Of a stretch of DNA of 64,000 nt, positions 33,540-44,236 are shown one piece after another. The DNA comes from Asterella californica (taxonomy: Eukaryota; Streptophyta; Marchantiopsida; Marchantiales; Aytoniaceae), in contig JAYKYS010000002.1 of the NCBI GenBank assembly GCA_036924285.1, forward strand, positions 2,604,001 through 2,668,000, read 5' to 3'. Numbering within the stretch: the first letter of the stretch is position 1; every line of letters begins with the position of its first letter. The notes below the pieces were generated by a model. It had not been told where the DNA came from, made no database searches, and worked only from the letters and a program-made list of their open reading frames with translations. Position numbers and translations under genes: made by a program.

Positions 33540-35215
33540 ACCATTTGCACATCTAGGCTCGAGTCCCTAGGAACTGTTGAAATTAATTGCTACACGGACG
33601 AAACAACATTCTTCCTCTTGTTGGACGAAACTTCCTTTTGTGTCCTCTCTGGCCTCCTCGCCTTTTATCAATCGGTCTCTGGTGCTAAGGTCAACATGGC
33701 TAAATCAAATGTGGTGATCATCTGTCGATATCAGCCCCCTCCGACGTGGCTTCGGTGACTACCCTTTAATCTGCAGAACAGACACCCAGTAGTCCGGTAC
33801 ATGGGTATCCCGGTTGGTTCTGCTATTCAGCACGCGGATCGATGGAGGTTCTAAACTCAGAAAATTAATCTATTGTTAGATACGTTCTCCTCCTCGTATT
33901 TTTCTTTCCAAACTCGGGTGATAATTTTGCGATTTCTTCTAGCGGTCTTCTTTCTGGGTACTATTCTCCTTCGTCGCTCTCAAGTTTGTCTTCTTAATCG
34001 TCTTTTCCGACATTTCGTTTGGGACCACGACAATCAAGGCAATCATAAAATACTCTTAGTGGACTAGCGGGTGTTATGCTTCCTTGTCAACCAAGGTGCA
34101 TTGGTTTTTTTGACTTATCTTTGTTTCAAACTTCGCTTCTTGTCAAACTAGTCGAGGATCTCCTCGTTCAGCGCTTTCTTCTCCCCCTGGAATGTTCCCC
34201 TTTCTCTCCCTCTTTCTCTGCCCCCCCATTCTTCTCTTAGAATCCTCCTGCTCTCTATTTGCTAGACTCCTTGTCCTTCTCGGAAGTCATCACACTGGTC
34301 CATTTTGTTCGGCTTCTTCCTTCCTCTGATTTACCTGCTCTGTTCTTTCTGTCCTAGCTGCTAGGCATTTCTCGCATTACTCAGCTCCCTCTCGTTCTTT
34401 CAGACCACCTAGATGTCTTCCACTCGCTATCTCGTCTGGCCACCCTACTCCCACTCCTCTCTTCAAACACATGGCAGGATCCAGCTTATTGGTCATTCCT
34501 CTCTGAACCACTGTCAAGCACTTGTCCTTCCTTCAACTTAGCGGTAGCGGACACTTATCATTATCTTTCTACTGTTAAACATCATCTCTATTTGACACTG
34601 CTCAACCAACGTTGGAGCATTGACTGGGATCGAGACACTTGGTATCAGTTCTGGTCTCGTCTATCTTGCACTCTCGCGATCTGCTCTTCTTATGGCGTGT
34701 GATTAATCATGTCTTCTATAGGTATACGAGCTCAACTAGTTACCGGGCTGCCTCAACACTATCCTGTCTGCAGGTCTGATTCAGAGGATATTTCGCACAT
34801 CATCGCTCGTTGCTTCATTCGAAGACGATCATGGTCTTCCCTTACTCTCCTATTTCCAATCTTGAAGGATGACATGCTGGCTGTGGTTACTGGCGGCTCT
34901 TTTTTACTCCTCCTTTCCTCAGTTTTACAGAAGCCCCTCCTTATCCGTTCTCTGTTCACATCATTACTTGCGGTTCACAGCCGGCTGGCTTGGAATCATC
35001 GATGCACTTGGCTCTATGACAATCGACGTCCACTTTTCTATCCTCTTCAAGCTGTTTATTTGCTTCTACATTTATTTTTCGGTGGCACTCTATCACGCGA
35101 CATCTGAGAGCTCCTAACGTCAACTTCGGCTTGGCCAGCACCTTCTTACTTCCTTCTTTACTGCTCAGACAGACCGTTCGTATATCTTGTTTCTGCTTCT
35201 CGAGGATAAAAACGT
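33540..35215 (+). mobile_element. Degenerate LINE, 3' part (RT palm to zinc-binding tail)
   Basis: The region starts at the RT catalytic block, read as CYTDETTFFL where YADD is usual. It continues with FYQSVSGAKVNMAKS, then YMGIPVGS near 33800 and LLDTFSSSYFSFQTRVIILRFL near 33870. The C-terminal RNA-binding region has CRSDSEDISHIIARC near 34758. Frameshifts and stops are present. It covers the domains missing from the LINE piece at 2.6-4.3 kb, in the same orientation. Confidence 0.8.
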
Positions 35216-35321
35216 GACCCAATGAATAGCAAACGGATGGGAAGATCCCATCAAGCCTCACAAGGGAAAGAAGGACCCGAAGGGCCAAGCAACAACCACT
35301 CCGAAGGGAAGAACATCGGGG

Positions 35322-36122
35322 CTAAGCCCCGCTATCAGTAGCTCTAAAATCGTCTGTCGTATCTATAATGTTGGAGATCAAAAAATCAGTATCTCTACAA
35401 ACAACTGGCGCACCTGAAGAGGCATCACCTATTGCGATTGCCCTCCTATGAACTGCTCCTGCTAAAGCTCTCTGTAGAGCAACGGAAACTTGCTGCCTAA
35501 AAAACATGATGCAGAAAGAAAGAGAAAGTGGTACTTCTTGACGCCTCTCATGATAGACTCTAGCACAGTCTCTCAGAAAGACGTCGAACTCCAAATCTGT
35601 CGATCCGTATATCTCCAAAGCTAAAGGGATGAAGCGATGTCTCACTTGCATACCCTTATACTTGGTCACCTTCGCTGCTGCCGCCACGCCTGCAGCCCAT
35701 CCTGGGGGATGGGTGATCACTTGAGCCATCACTGAGTCCCGTGTCGGATCCGTGACAACCACATCAGCCACTGAGACTTGATCATCTCTCATCATGTACA
35801 AGTCAGCTCTCACTGATCCTCCTGTCTGAAGGACATACCAACGCTCTCTCCACGTCATGTGACCGCTCTCCCGTGCTAAGACAAACACGACGTCTCTGAT
35901 GACATCGTGGGTAGCTATCCGCTCTCCACCATGAGGACATCGAGCAAGATGGCGACCCATTGTGTCGAGCGGGACATCGCACTCACAAGTGGATAGTGTC
36001 GAAGCAACAGGCTGTACCAAGCCTAGGTGGAACCTCATCGCTGTAGAGAAGATAGTCGGTACGAGTCGGAACGCTCTAATGCAAGGTCGAGCTATGAGCC
36101 AAGAGCCTGCGCCCTTGCCCAA
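35322..36122 (-). CDS. Intact 266-aa ORF resembling a restriction-like endonuclease domain
   Basis: The protein has a zinc-binding-like stretch at residues about 46-75 (CECDVPLDTMGRHLARCPHGG). A PD-(D/E)xK-like pattern follows: RADL at about 105, VADVVVTDP at about 117, and AAKVTKYKG at about 150. This order, CxC...H..C..GG...H..IRD then D, D, K-x2-KY, is like the C-terminal endonuclease region of some non-LTR retrotransposons. No RT is attached upstream. The frame is open over 800 bp while the neighbouring LINE is full of stops. It could be a recent fragment of an element or a stand-alone gene. Family assignment is by motif pattern only. Confidence 0.5.
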   Translation of the reverse strand: MGKGAGSWLIARPCIRAFRLVPTIFSTAMRFHLGLVQPVASTLSTCECDVPLDTMGRHLARCPHGGERIATHDVIRDVVFVLARESGHMTWRERWYVLQTGGSVRADLYMMRDDQVSVADVVVTDPTRDSVMAQVITHPPGWAAGVAAAAKVTKYKGMQVRHRFIPLALEIYGSTDLEFDVFLRDCARVYHERRQEVPLSLSFCIMFFRQQVSVALQRALAGAVHRRAIAIGDASSGAPVVCRDTDFLISNIIDTTDDFRATDSGA

Positions 36123-37156
36123 ACAAGAGCGGAGTCGAGCTTACTGCTTCTCCGTGTTTTAGCTTGTAAATAATACTGGAGACTTGAATCGTAAGGCTTC
36201 CAGTTCTCTCTTTAACAGCCTTGATGCTGTCGAGGGTGCACGTCGTCACTCACTAGTTTTCGAGCCTGTCCGTTTATATGCTGATCCTCTTCTCTCTTAT
36301 AACCGAGTACCATGCACCCGCTAACAATACATTGAGGTTTGCAGGCTCTCCGGCAGGGGCATCTCCGCTTAACGGCACTCCATGTATCAATGTTTCTTCC
36401 TTATAAATAAAGTTCTCTAGGTGTATTGTCACCCTTTCTACAAGAATAAAAATAAAAATAAACGCGAGAAAATACTGAAAATACCTCTTAAATAGAACAA
36501 ACAACTATTTGTAAGTTTTCGTCCTCTTGCGAGTTCTTTCCAGATCGTTCATCGGCTATTCAAATGCATCACAACAAGACAAACATGTTAATAAATATTT
36601 CTCTGATGTGTCCGGAGGTCTATTCTGTCAAGTAGACGGTAAGTTACGCAAATGCATAGCAAAAAAGTGACATGCGAGTCGATTTGGGTAAGACTCCGGT
36701 GGAGATTCACTGGAGAAGGGAGACGCCTGTCCATTCGTTTAGCTTGGCACTGTTGGCTACAGTGCCCGGGGATTTCCGGAGTATAGTGTTATGACTTCCG
36801 GTCGTTTTTCACGATTACCGGTCTTGACCAAAATCTGCCGGCAATTTTTCGAGAGAAAAGATTGAGATTTTAGTGGAAATTAGACAACATTTCCTGCAGC
36901 AAAAAGTAAGATTTCTTGTTTCCCTCTCCATCCACCGGAAATGTAACGATTTTCGACAAAAACCTTCCCGAGCACTGGTTGGCAAGCCCCGTTGTTCCCT
37001 TGAGTTTAGACAAGGTCACGGGAATCAGGGTCTTGTATCCTGTGCTCCCGACACTACCACGCATTTACTGCAGCGTAGATGTGCTGACTCACTGCCGAGA
37101 AAGCGTCCGAACGTAGTGGCATATTCGTACGTTGCACGTTATTTGAGTTTGAAGAC
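36123..37156. other. Intergenic region upstream of LBD gene; nothing recognised
   Basis: No gene, repeat or clear promoter element can be supported. Short ORFs here have no domains. The region presumably includes the upstream regulatory DNA of the LBD gene. Confidence 0.4.
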
Positions 37157-37510
37157 GTTTTGAGGAACGTCTTGAGATTCTCTTAGCGGTTTCATAGCGG
37201 TACCTTCGTTTTGAGGAACCTCTTGAAATTTCCTTAGCTGTTTCATAGCGGTACCTTCGTTTTGAGGAATGTCTCCCAATTTTCTTACCGGTTTCATAGC
37301 GGTACCTTCGTTTTGAGAGGAACGTCTTGAAATTTGCTTGAAATTTGCTTAGCTGTTTCATAGCGGTACCTTCGTTTTGAGGAACGTCTCGCAATTTTCT
37401 TAGCGGTTTCACAGCGGTACTTTCGTTTTGAGGAACGTCTTGAAGTTTCCTTAGCTGTTTCATAGCGTCTGGAAATTTTCTTAGCGGTAGCGGTACCTTT
37501 CGTTTACATA
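37157..37510 (+). repeat. 51-bp minisatellite, about six units
   Basis: Units start with GTTTTGAGGAA at 37157, 37208, 37259, 37309, 37374 and 37425, and each ends with CATAGCGGTACCTTC or a variant. The fourth unit carries an internal duplication. Because 51 is a multiple of 3, a minus-strand ORF reads a 17-residue repeat (SKRRYRYETAK...), which I regard as an artefact. The array ends about 20 bp before the LBD start codon, so it occupies the likely 5' UTR or core promoter. Confidence 0.85.
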
Positions 37511-37531
37511 GCGGGATCCTTGAGAAGCAGG

Positions 37532-37951
37532 ATGGCGAGTACGAGCGCTTGTGGATCCAGTGGCTCCCGCTCGCCATGTGCAGGTTGCAAACACCTTCGG
37601 CGGAAGTGCACCAATGACTGCGTCTTCGCTCCGTATTTCTCGCCAGAGCAACCGCTGAAATTCTCTAGTGTTCACACGATATTTGGTGCCAGTAATGTGA
37701 CCAAAATCTTGAGTGACTTGCCACTCGAGAGCAGATCCGATGCAGTTAATTCCTTAGTTTACGAGGCGGAGGCACGAATCAGGGACCCAGTGTACGGGTG
37801 TGTTCAAGAGATTTTCAGCAGACAGCAACGAGTCTCAGAGCTCCGGCTGGAGATCGAAGCTCTGAAGCAGAGCGTAACAACGATGGAATCGAAAGGAATT
37901 CGACCTCCATTCTTTCAGGGACTTCCGTCGAGAAGAAAAGGGGATTATTAA
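37532..37951 (+). CDS. LOB-domain (LBD, class I-like) transcription factor
   Basis: The 139-residue product carries the LOB-domain zinc-finger-like motif C-x2-C-x6-C-x3-C at residues 16-30 (CAGCKHLRRKCTNDC). Then come the GAS block (FGASNVTKIL), the DPVYGC signature and a leucine-rich coiled-coil-like stretch (VSELRLEIEALKQSV), which marks class I. Such proteins are nuclear DNA-binding regulators of organ boundary and meristem development. I chose ATG 37532; an in-frame upstream extension uses only a TTG. The protein is short because little follows the LOB domain, and the frame is uninterrupted. It is the one apparently intact host gene in the window. AATAAA at about 38262 is a possible polyadenylation signal. 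Confidence 0.93.
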   Translation: MASTSACGSSGSRSPCAGCKHLRRKCTNDCVFAPYFSPEQPLKFSSVHTIFGASNVTKILSDLPLESRSDAVNSLVYEAEARIRDPVYGCVQEIFSRQQRVSELRLEIEALKQSVTTMESKGIRPPFFQGLPSRRKGDY

Positions 37952-38046
37952 CAAGCTGCGTACCGCAGTGTGTGATAGTACTCTGACAATGACAATGACG
38001 ATCAATGGGTGATAGTCCTTTGACCATGATGATAAATGGGCCCCAG

Positions 38047-38117
38047 TATGCTCAATTTACAGTCGCGGCAATCATTGGCAATCATCAATGATTGCCACTA
38101 CAGTAAATTGAGCATAT
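38047..38117. repeat. 70-bp hairpin downstream of LBD gene
   Basis: TATGCTCAATTTAC pairs with GTAAATTGAGCATA. An inner stem GGCAATCATTG pairs with CAATGATTGCC around a short loop, with 3-4 unpaired bases between the stems. It may be a small MITE, or a folded 3' UTR element of the LBD transcript. Confidence 0.8.
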
Positions 38118-38119
38118 TT

Positions 38120-39350
38120 CGACGTTGTTGTAACGTTTACTGTATATAATGTGTATATAATGTGTAATTCGGCACATGTTTCAACATTGTCGGACAGCCT
38201 GTGCTGGTGGGGGCTGTGGAGACCTATTTTTCATTACATGTACATGATTTCCCTTTTGTGGAAATAAAGGAGTTCTGGAAATAAGGAGTTCTTCTGACCG
38301 TCGAGTCGGTGTCACAAAACTGACAAGTAAATGCAACTCTCGCACGTAAGAGGTTAATGAGAATTAGAGGTCCAGTAGTAGCTCGCGCAGGGGCTTAGTG
38401 GGACATAGGCGAGTTCAGTTCGGTATGTATAGTTCGAGTCCACTGGATGCACTTTTTACTGTATTTGAATGCAATGACGGTAGGAGAACACAAAAACCCT
38501 TGTTGCGAGAGCGAAAGAACTGCTCGTAAAACCTGTGTTCAAACATGGATTTTGCTTGCACACGCTGTACTGTAAGTGGTCGTGGACGGTGACAGGAAGA
38601 CAAGATGAGTCGAAAATCCTGTTCTTTGTTCATCCCTCCGTTCCGTAGAATGATAGATGTTTTGTGAAAAGAATAAGAAAGCTGTTTTGTCAGTTCTGGT
38701 TCGTAGCGTAAGCACGACGAAGGCGCGTTCCTGAGAAGGTCCCCATGGCCAACAGGAACTAGAAGGCGAAATATTGTTTATTGGAAATCTGGCGAATTTT
38801 CTGGGATGGGTTCAGTTTTATATAACTGAACCCTTCACTCTCAGCTATCAGCTGGACTGTGACTGACGTATAGCTCAAAAAGGCAATGCAGCCTGTGAAG
38901 AAAAGGAGAGTTCGTAATCTTAGTTGCTAGCGTTTTGGATGGAATGATGAATTTCTAGATTGAATTCATTCATGAGCGCATGAGAATTATTGTTCCTCCT
39001 TGTACTGGAGCTGCTGGGGTAATCTCTGAGTTACAAAGACACAAACGCATTTCGATGCACACGGTACTTGTCTAATCATGAGCACGCCTGGTCCACCTGC
39101 GTGAGCACAGTGATTGAAGAAATTTCTTCCTGAACCCTCGAGGACATCACGGCGTCGACAAGAATTCGTCGAGACCGTTTGCATGTCCATCCACGAAGGA
39201 CATTCAAGGGTTAACTAAAATCGACTAGTTACTGGTAGTATCTACTTCTTCGTAGTGTATGAGGATAGTTCTTGCATCAAACTGCTATACCCATGGGCCG
39301 GCATACAACTTCTTTGGAGTATTTCTTGTAACAAACTGCGTTTACCTTCC
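38120..39350. other. Intergenic; nothing recognised
   Basis: No supported gene. Direct TGTATATAATG repeats near 38140 and an AATAAA at 38262 could belong to the 3' end of the LBD transcript. The rest has no recognised feature. Confidence 0.4.
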
Positions 39351-39354
39351 TCAG

Positions 39355-40330
39355 AGGGAAAAGCTGAACACTGAAGAATTAGAAACCGGTGACCTAGAGC
39401 ACGTGCCGAGTATAGGTGCTTTGGCGTCCTCATTGCGTTGTTGCCTTCAGGCAAGCTTCTCAGTACAACATCCACCACCATGGCTTCCAAGACTGATTGA
39501 CAGTTTTTCTCACACCCGCCTCAGCTAAATGAATCCTGTCTTAATTAATCTGCACGATTGTCGAAGTTATTCTTGTAAAGATTCACTGTCAGCTGTTGCA
39601 GATATCTATATACTAGACGGACATGGGTTTTCCCATATGAGATGTTTTGGAGAGAAGTTCTTTCTTTGGAGTCCCGAAGCACCTGCGGATCCAAGGACCA
39701 CGAAGTCCTTTCACGTATTCCTTATCCTGTATACCACAGTCTCAAACAGATTCTAAACGTTATGCAGGAAGCAGAGGAGTTACCGAAAGATTTACTAAAC
39801 TAGTTGATCATCAACTTTTCGGATACCACACAAATTCGATTTCGGAGGTGGTCAAGTTGTACCAAAACCTCGATGTTAAGCACACACCATTGACTCTAAT
39901 GCTCCACAGGTATGATGCACGATTCGCTGTTTAGTGATGGTATCCTTTGATGCTTTCCTTCAGTATGCATCGTTTTAACTTCTGGTTTGTTAAATATGAA
40001 TTTGCAGTTTGAAGTGCCGACACCACCATTACAACTCGTTGTTTTTGCGCATGCTTGCGGGAGTTGCCTCCCTCTGCACTTGACCTATTTGATCAGGATG
40101 AGTGCTTTGCTTCGCCAGCCAGTCACCTTTTTCAACTGACAAATCAGATTCTTTCAGTGCTCTCCCTTGCTACTGCGAGAAAACTGGTTCCTTTGACTAA
40201 CGGCATTCATATGCTGCCTTCCCTTTATCAAAGAAGGACTAATGCACTAGTCGTCGGGAGATATGTTGACTTTGTTTTTCGCTGCCGAAACTTAGTTCAG
40301 TTCTTGGAGGGAAAAATGCCTTGTTTTACA
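39355..40330 (+). pseudogene. IFT52-like pseudogene (C-terminal half)
   Basis: Three-frame reading recovers, in order, HEVLSRIPYPVYHSLKQ and MQEAEELPK (about 39680-39785), FTKLVDHQLF..., SISEVVKLYQNLDVKHTPLTL (to about 39900), FEVPTPPLQ (40009-40035), and RELPPSALDLFDQDECF with FQLTNQ (40058-40140). A weaker tail follows to about 40330. This matches my recollection of the C-terminal region of the intraflagellar-transport protein IFT52 in content and order. A GT...AG interval (39911-40008) lies where coding resumes, so an intron was kept. At least three 1-nt indels break the frame. A weaker IFT52-like stretch at 39355-39450 may be an earlier exon. I infer a degenerate unprocessed copy. Confidence 0.55.
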
Positions 40331-40379
40331 CCCGTTACGAGGCCCATAATCTTCATATACTCTTGGACAAACATTTGAC

Positions 40380-41590
40380 ATCTTTCACAAAGGCCAGGCG
40401 AGTGACCATGGCTGTTACTGGGAGTGTAAAGGTGCTGAAAAGGAGGACCTTAATTACTGCATTACAGAGCAGCTGCATGTCTTGGTTTGAAACCTGAGGT
40501 ACTGTAGTACTTCGACGTCACTTTATCCGAAATAAGAGATGGGATTCATCAGCACCTTGTCTTTCCGAAGATAACGATTAGCAGTGTATGACGCAATTAG
40601 TGAACGGTTCTTTCTGCTACTCATAGAGAAGCTAACGAACTGTCAAGAAAGTTTCATTAGTACAAAGTCCTGAATTCTGGGACTGATTTGTGTTCTTTAA
40701 ACATATGTTTACGTCTGTCCAGATCGCAGGAGTTGCGTCCGAATCCAGCTCGAAGGACGAGAGAGTGAAAATGAAGATCCATTTCTTACACCAAATACTG
40801 AAGAGTAGATACACGCTTCTTACATCAGCGCTTTTCTCAAGGTAACTTGAAGAGTAAGTTGCCGGGATTGTTGCAGCTCAAGATTGTGATCTATGAGTCA
40901 AATAAGGTGTTTATCTATGTCAGCAGTAATTGAGTCCATTTCTGGTGTTCAACCGCGTAACATCCGGTCAGTCCCTGATATCAAGGTAAAAGATTACGCG
41001 AGTTTCCAGAGACTCTGGATGGGTGAGGAGAGCGCTGCGGGTTGAACCATGAAGAACCCGGAGGAACCCGGAATGTTAGAGCTACATATGAACGTCACAG
41101 TTCCTCCACTGAAGAGAGAACCGATTGGGGACAATTGTAGAATATCTACGAGAAGCTATGAGTCTCTTGACTTTAACCACTCGAGCAGCGAGAACACTAA
41201 CATAGTTTCTTGTACATTTGTGCGTGTAGAGAGAAAGTGGGCATGACAGTAAATTTCGAGATATCACTAAAGAATGCACAGCTTTGTCTCTCACCGCATC
41301 TAGTGATACTGAATTTGAGCTTCCGATCGTTTGCAGATGAGGGGACCGTTGTCTCACGCGGCAAGAATATGCCTGTAACTAAGTGATAGAATGCGATTTT
41401 AGTGATCACTGTGATCCATTCATCCAAGCCATTCCATTGAGTTGCCATTGCTTTAATTTTCCTAATCACTTGCAATGTTCATCACTCGATTGCGTCATGT
41501 GCTCAAAGAAGCCTGCTGAAGAATATGGTTGTTCGTGAAATCATGCTGTTCATGAAGTGTGATAAATCACTTCCAGCTAAGTCAAAGTTC
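40380..41590. other. Intergenic; nothing recognised
   Basis: No gene or repeat can be supported. Small ORFs on both strands have no domain content. A faint histone H4-like reading near 40340-40470 was considered and rejected. Confidence 0.4.
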
Positions 41591-41597
41591 CACTTCA

Positions 41598-41787
41598 TGT
41601 CAAAGTTCACCGCCTAAGCCTATTACCAGCAGTGAGACCTAAATTTCACTTTTGAGCATATCAGAGGATCCTACACTCCTGTGTGAGTGTTTATAGCTCC
41701 TGTTGTGACCTGAAAGCCAACCTCTTGAGTAAACAACCACAGCCAGAAGCCCGGCACTTTCCTAGGTAGACGGATCACATTCCGACA
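41598..41787 (+). repeat. Element B 5' LTR remnant
   Basis: It matches the last 184 bp of the 3' LTR (48932-49115) nearly base for base, from TGTCAAAGTTCACCGCC to CCGACA. The leader after it lacks a TGG-initial primer-binding site. It shares GATGAACTCGACGTGAAAC with the leader of element A. Confidence 0.85.
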
Positions 41788-41863
41788 TACTCTCTTTTTG
41801 ATGAACTCGACGTGAAACACCTAGGGTGGGAGTTTTCTTGAGAGTGTTACAAGATCAGATATC

Positions 41864-44236
41864 ATGGCCAACCAAGGATCATCAAGTGGAGGTGCTGCTG
41901 CTGCTCAGCAACCTATTCAGTTTGATGCTGCTACGATGAAGATGTTCCTGGCTTTTTCCATGTTCATGTAGCAGCAGCAGAGCAAAGAGAGGAAGGAGGT
42001 GTTAGCAACCAAGGCGTTGCAATCTGTGGTGCACTAGATGGACCAGTTCAAAGGTACAGATATTTCCAAATATGTGCGATACTATGCTAGGGAGATGGAG
42101 GTGAACAAGGTACCTGAGAAGGAGATGGTGGAGAACTTTGAGCTTGCTGTTGTCCCTGAGATTCGTGGACGTGTGAAAGAGCTCAAGCAGCAGCAAGGAC
42201 AGAGTTGGGAGAGCTTTATGCGAGCTTTGAAAGAGGAGTACTACACTGAAGATTCAGAGAGGGTGACCAAGAGAACATTCTTGGAGTGGGTGGTTAAGCC
42301 TAACAAAGGTTTGTCTGTAAATGAGTTGTTAAGGGAGTTTGATCGTCAGTATGCTCAGCTTTCTAGGACAGAGAAGCTTACACTAGAGGTGGAGAAGACC
42401 GAGCTTTTCCTACAAGCAGCGGACGTGACTATTCAGGAGAAGCTTGAGCTGTTGCTGGAAGACAAGAGTGAGGAGAGAGGATTGAAGCCTGACTGGAAGG
42501 AGGTTGAAGAGACTGTCTCTTTGCTGACCAAGAGACAAAGAAGAAGGGACAAGGTGGTGGTAAGTGAAGCAGCACCTCTGATAATTCCTGTCAAGCAGTT
42601 GCCTACTAAACCCACTTTGGTAATTACTAGAGAGGAAGACTCATCGCTTGATGAGTTGATTAAGGGTATGAAGGAGCTTAAGCTTAAGCTCACTAGGTTA
42701 GAAGAGAAGGAGCAGAATGTACAGCCTGCTATGTAGAGACCTCAGATGAGAGAAGGCTTTGTTCATCGTTGTATATGGTGTGATAGCTTAGACCATGTAA
42801 GAAGAGATTGTGGAGAGTTTTCAGATGCATTGAGGAAGGATCTGATCTTCTTCAAAGATGGTAAGATCCATCTAAGAGAGACTGGGATGATGTTGGGAAC
42901 CAACTTTGGCAAGGGTGGTATGAAGAGACTTGTGAATGAGATATCAGCATCACATGCTGTTTCTCTTGTGAATGCTGCTACCTGTGGAGTGAAAGTGGAG
43001 ATGGAGAGAGAGAAAGAGACTACTGGGTTGTGGTCAAATGTAGTGCGGTCCGTAGCTAGAACAGAGCTAGACAAGGATGTGCTACGAAGGGTTGTCAACT
43101 CAATTAGAGAAACTACAGGATGGAATGACCCTGTGGATACTATGTCAGTGCATGCTTATGTTGCAAGAAGTCATCATGAAGCTGTACTAGAAGAAAAACG
43201 CAGGAGAGAGGATGCAGGTGAGACTTCTACAGCCAAACGACCTGCTACAAGAAGTGAAATGGCTAGACCAGAGGCAAGGCAGGAGACAACACCTACTCGG
43301 GAGGAAACTATGGAGGATCTACCACCTACAACACCAAAGGAGAAGGAGAGAAGCAAGGAGAAGGGTAAGATGCCTGCATACAAACTTCAGTCTGACATTG
43401 AGATTGCTACAGACCTGAAGCAGGTGTTAGAGAATCGTATCTTGAATGGGAAGGTTGAGTTTACCTTGGGTGAGATTCTTGGGATTGCAAAGCGTGAGTT
43501 CCATGAAGTTATCATAGATATCATCAAGAGGAAACGTCAGATTTTGGGTGAAGCAGCTACGCTTAACGCTCTAGGGACCAAACTGTCGGAAGATGAGGAA
43601 GATGAGATTGCTGGTTATTGCTCTCAAGCATCAGAGGGAAGATCAGATCAGCACGTGAGGTTTGAAGATGAGGTGGAAGCATCACAGAAGAGCCATTACT
43701 CTCACAACCATTGGGCAAGAGCAACCACAGAGACCTTAGTGAAGTTGGGAGATCTGGAGGAACCTGTGGTGGCATTGATTGATCACGGCTCAGAGATTAA
43801 TCTGATGTCTAAGGAGCTGTACAAGCGTGGGAGGTGGCCTATAGACACCGACCATGGATGGCTTATCCGTGCTGTCAACAACCAGAGGGGAGAACTCTAT
43901 GGTGCTTGTCCCAACATCAAGATAACTGTGGGTGACATCAGTGATGTTCAGAATTTCTTTGTGCAAGACATGTCAACGTATCCTATCATTCTAGGGCAAC
44001 TTTACATTACTGCTGTTAGAATGGAGACACGAGTTATGGATGATGGTTCAGCTTATGCTAGGATACGTAGTAGAGACGGCAAAAGAGCTGTTCAGTTTTT
44101 GACCGTTGCTGCAGAACATGAGAGGAATCGTGATAGCTTGAGAGACCGTCCACTACCTAAGATTACTCAGGAGTTTAGAGAGTCTAGGGGTTTTGGCAGA
44201 GTATCATTGAAGAGCGAGACTTCAACGGTACAGTAA
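41864..44236 (+). pseudogene. Element B Gag-Pro polyprotein
   Basis: A single frame of 790 codons is interrupted by TAG at 41969, 42035 and 42734, and ends TAA 44234. Capsid-like residues (about 60-260) include FELAVVPEIRGRVKEL. The CCHC knuckle CIWCDSLDHVRRDC lies just after the third TAG (about 42773). A long linker rich in charged residues follows. The retropepsin-like domain near 43750-44110 carries VVALIDHGSEINLMS (D-H-G instead of D-S/T-G), ILGQLYIT and a basic tail. The three TAGs could be single C-to-T changes at CAG. No other defect was seen. Confidence 0.82.

Noticed and set aside
37089..37577. 162-codon minus-strand ORF with a 17-residue repeat (KRRYRYETAK)
   Set aside because: It is the translation of the 51-bp minisatellite; the unit length being a multiple of 3 keeps any frame open. 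It also overlaps the LBD gene start on the other strand.
40340..40470. Histone H4-like reading (FTKARRVTMAV...VLKRRTL)
   Set aside because: Similarity to the H4 C-terminus needs several gaps, identity is low and upstream H4 motifs are absent. It is probably coincidence.
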